Made by a program: the position numbers and the translations under genes. A stretch of DNA of 64,000 nt. It comes from Flavivirga spongiicola. GTDB taxonomy: Bacteria > Bacteroidota > Bacteroidia > Flavobacteriales > Flavobacteriaceae. Within the stretch, counting starts at the first letter, position 1. Every line of letters starts with the position of its first letter. The notes under the pieces were generated by a model. The model searched no databases, was not told the origin of the DNA, and saw only the letters and a list, made by a program, of their open reading frames with translations. This document shows, one piece after another, positions 62,093 through 64,000 of the stretch. The stretch is taken from assembly GCF_030540825.1 (NCBI RefSeq), contig NZ_JAUOEO010000001.1, positions 2,949,001 through 3,013,000 on the forward strand, given 5' to 3'.

Positions 62093-63070
62093 TTGAAAAT
62101 AGTAGAGCAAATAAAACAACCTATAGCTTATGAGATGGATCTTTTTGAACAGAAGTTCCAACTCTCCATGTCTAGTAAGGTTGCGTTGCTTAATAGGATT
62201 ACCCATTATATTGTAAACAGAAAAGGGAAACAAATGCGTCCTATGTTCGTGTTTTTAGTTTCTAAAATGGTGTCTAATGGCGAGGTTAGCGAGCGTACTT
62301 ATAGAGGCGCTTCGGTCATTGAGCTTATTCATACGGCGACTTTGGTGCATGATGATGTGGTTGATGATAGTAATCGTCGACGTGGTTTTTTCTCTGTAAA
62401 TGCGCTTTGGAAAAATAAAATAGCCGTTTTAATAGGTGATTATTTACTGTCTAAAGGCTTGCTTTTAAGTATTGACAATAATGATTTTGATTTACTTAAG
62501 ATTATTTCTATTGCGGTTCGTGAAATGAGTGAAGGTGAATTACTTCAAATTGAAAAAGCTAGAAAACTAGATATTACAGAAGCTGTTTACTATGAAATTA
62601 TCCGTCAAAAAACAGCAACCTTAATTGCAGCTTGCTGTAGTTTGGGAGCGGCATCTGTAAAACCAGAATCGCAGCATGTGGAGTCTATGAGAAAATTTGG
62701 TGAACTTATAGGTATGGCGTTTCAAATAAAAGACGATTTGTTTGATTACGGTGATACTCAAATTGGCAAACCTACAGGCATAGATATTAAAGAACAGAAA
62801 ATGACTTTGCCTCTAATTTATGTGCTTAATCAGTCTTCAAAAAAAGATAAAAAGTGGCTCATTAATTCTATAAAAAACCATAATAAGGATACTAAGCGTG
62901 TTAAAGAAGTTATTGCTTTTGTGAAAGGTAACGGGGGCTTAGATTATGCTATAAAGAAGATGAAAGCATTTCAGGAAGAGGCCTTACAAATACTTCAAAC
63001 CTATCCGGAATCCGATTATAAAAATTCATTGGAACTTATGGTGAATTATGTCATTGATAGGAAGAAGTAG
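62093..63070 (+). CDS. Polyprenyl (trans-isoprenyl) diphosphate synthase
   Basis: 325 residues. It builds long-chain isoprenyl diphosphate, probably for menaquinone. First aspartate-rich motif LVHDDVVDDSNRRRG, second FQIKDDLFDYGDTQIGKPTG, and GKQMRPMFVFL near residue 45. The start is a TTG at 62093 (no ATG in reach); the first ATG at 62135 would drop about 14 residues that look family-typical (IVEQIKQPI). Chain length cannot be read with certainty. Confidence 0.92.
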   Translation: MKIVEQIKQPIAYEMDLFEQKFQLSMSSKVALLNRITHYIVNRKGKQMRPMFVFLVSKMVSNGEVSERTYRGASVIELIHTATLVHDDVVDDSNRRRGFFSVNALWKNKIAVLIGDYLLSKGLLLSIDNNDFDLLKIISIAVREMSEGELLQIEKARKLDITEAVYYEIIRQKTATLIAACCSLGAASVKPESQHVESMRKFGELIGMAFQIKDDLFDYGDTQIGKPTGIDIKEQKMTLPLIYVLNQSSKKDKKWLINSIKNHNKDTKRVKEVIAFVKGNGGLDYAIKKMKAFQEEALQILQTYPESDYKNSLELMVNYVIDRKK

Positions 63071-63100
63071 AATCTTTCATAATATAATTTTGATATTAAT

Positions 63101-64000
63101 TTAACTAGATTTGATGATTCTTCTTATTAGATATGGTATTAGTTTGAACGTTCGAACATAAGAACGACGAATTGATTTGTTAATTATAGAGTAAAAAAGT
63201 ATGAAGAGAAATCCAATTTTATAAAATAAACCGATCATATCCCAAAGGAATTCAGGTATTTCTAAATCAAATATAATTACTACATACAATGGAATTGCGA
63301 TAAGAATAAAAATAAATGAAATGATAAGATAGTTCGTTTCAAAGAAAAAATCTAGCTTGGTTCGTTCATTCTTGATTGTAACTTCAGCTATTCTACCATC
63401 AACTATTGGACTAACACCTTTGTTCTTTATATAATCTTCATTGATTAAGCCGATTATTTTGATATCTAAAGAATCATTTTCATCGATAAAATCAAAATTT
63501 ATTTTTAATTTATTTTCATCAATTATTTCTATGTTACCCCATCCATTTCCTTTTTTACTTTCTTTTAAGTCTATAATTCTTTCAATATTTTCACAGGTTA
63601 ACATTAGAGGTTCTTTTACATATGATTTTTCTATTCTTGAAGCTCCACTATTTTTAAAAATAATCTCATAGATGTTACATCTATATAATTTTTCATTATT
63701 AACTATAATAAATCTATCATTGGTTTTGTCAGATTCGTCTTCAAATAGAATAGGCTTATCTGTCAATTCCTTGTATGACAGTTTTTTTTTCTTTAATGAT
63801 TTAAAATAAAACAAGTAGCTTAAAATTAAGCTACTTAAAAAGGCAATAATAAAATTCAATAAAGGGTTACTGAAGTAATATTTAGTTCTGTCATAAATTC
63901 CCCCATTAGGATCAAAACCATAAGATTTAAATTTTAGAGAATATATAAATTCGCTTTCATTATTTTGTTTATTATTATGATATTTCCCTACTAATATTTT
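63101..64000 (-). CDS. Membrane protein of unknown function, 5-prime end outside the window
   Basis: The frame stays open from the stop at 63101 to the right edge, so at least 299 codons are present. A TTG at 63859 is internal, not a real start: upstream codons read GKYHNNKQNNESEFIYSLKF, then SYGFDPNGGIYDRTKYYFSN without a stop. Membrane segments lie just after that (NFIIAFLSSLILSYLFYF) and near the C terminus (two segments about 180-235 of the visible TTG frame), around a soluble domain of about 130 residues. No family is recognised. It converges on the polyprenyl synthase gene. Confidence 0.75.
   Translation of the reverse strand, partial: KILVGKYHNNKQNNESEFIYSLKFKSYGFDPNGGIYDRTKYYFSNPLLNFIIAFLSSLILSYLFYFKSLKKKKLSYKELTDKPILFEDESDKTNDRFIIVNNEKLYRCNIYEIIFKNSGASRIEKSYVKEPLMLTCENIERIIDLKESKKGNGWGNIEIIDENKLKINFDFIDENDSLDIKIIGLINEDYIKNKGVSPIVDGRIAEVTIKNERTKLDFFFETNYLIISFIFILIAIPLYVVIIFDLEIPEFLWDMIGLFYKIGFLFILFYSIINKSIRRSYVRTFKLIPYLIRRIIKSS

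Overview
The window is AT-rich chromosomal DNA of a member of the Bacteroidetes, most likely a marine Flavobacteriaceae. The reasons are: a SusC/SusD pair with an ECF sigma factor and FecR anti-sigma factor, a GldA gliding ABC ATPase, a type IX secretion sorting domain, Bacteroidetes-style promoters (TTTG, about 19 nt, TAnnTTTG), HEPN-tailed sulfite reductase, and DUF3857 transglutaminase-like proteins. No rRNA or tRNA gene was seen.

Region 1 (1-22.2 kb) is accessory carbohydrate DNA. A sialate O-acetylesterase-like gene and a formylglycine sulfatase run rightward. They are followed by a broken metallo-beta-lactamase-fold gene. Running leftward are sigma factor, FecR, SusC and SusD, then (upstream) a 1.3-kb gene-free stretch with a GH92 remnant, and then GH92, glycosylasparaginase, GH92, a shortened CBM9-like gene and a GH130 phosphorylase. 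Together these enzymes would strip alpha-mannose, phosphorolyse Man-beta-1,4-GlcNAc and cut GlcNAc-Asn, which fits use of high-mannose N-glycans or related mannans. A LytS-type kinase and LytTR regulator close the region.

Region 2 (22.6-40.4 kb) is sulfur and methionine metabolism, all rightward: an Rrf2 regulator, then DUF2061-cysH-cysD-cysN-sulfite reductase-SUMT-siroheme synthase-ferredoxin reductase-cysE-cysM (sulfate to cysteine). A SAM-I riboswitch then precedes a split metH and metF (homocysteine to methionine). This region is riddled with at least three families of short dispersed repeats. Some of them are translated into the ends of enzymes. One family flanks a four-helix-bundle gene lodged between the two metH halves.

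Region 3 (40.6-64 kb) is mostly core genome: a DUF2807 lipoprotein, pta-ackA, gldA, and an aromatic amino acid operon (pheA, aminotransferase, tyrA, DAHP synthase/chorismate mutase). That operon is preceded by an unannotated Phe/Tyr-rich leader peptide and a terminator, a textbook attenuator layout. Then come rsgA, dtd, a membrane metal-dependent hydrolase, two DUF3857 proteins, a MazG-like protein, aroA, queA, rlmN, a T9SS cargo protein, a polyprenyl synthase, and a membrane protein cut by the right edge.

The strongest candidates for something new are the aromatic attenuator (45.86-46.08 kb), the inverted-repeat-flanked four-helix-bundle unit (34.65-35.09 kb), repeats that became protein-coding in the sulfite reductase, SUMT and metH genes, and a GH92 enzyme with Gln at the usual catalytic-acid position. 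All functional statements rest on reading motifs and family resemblance by eye; no database search was run.
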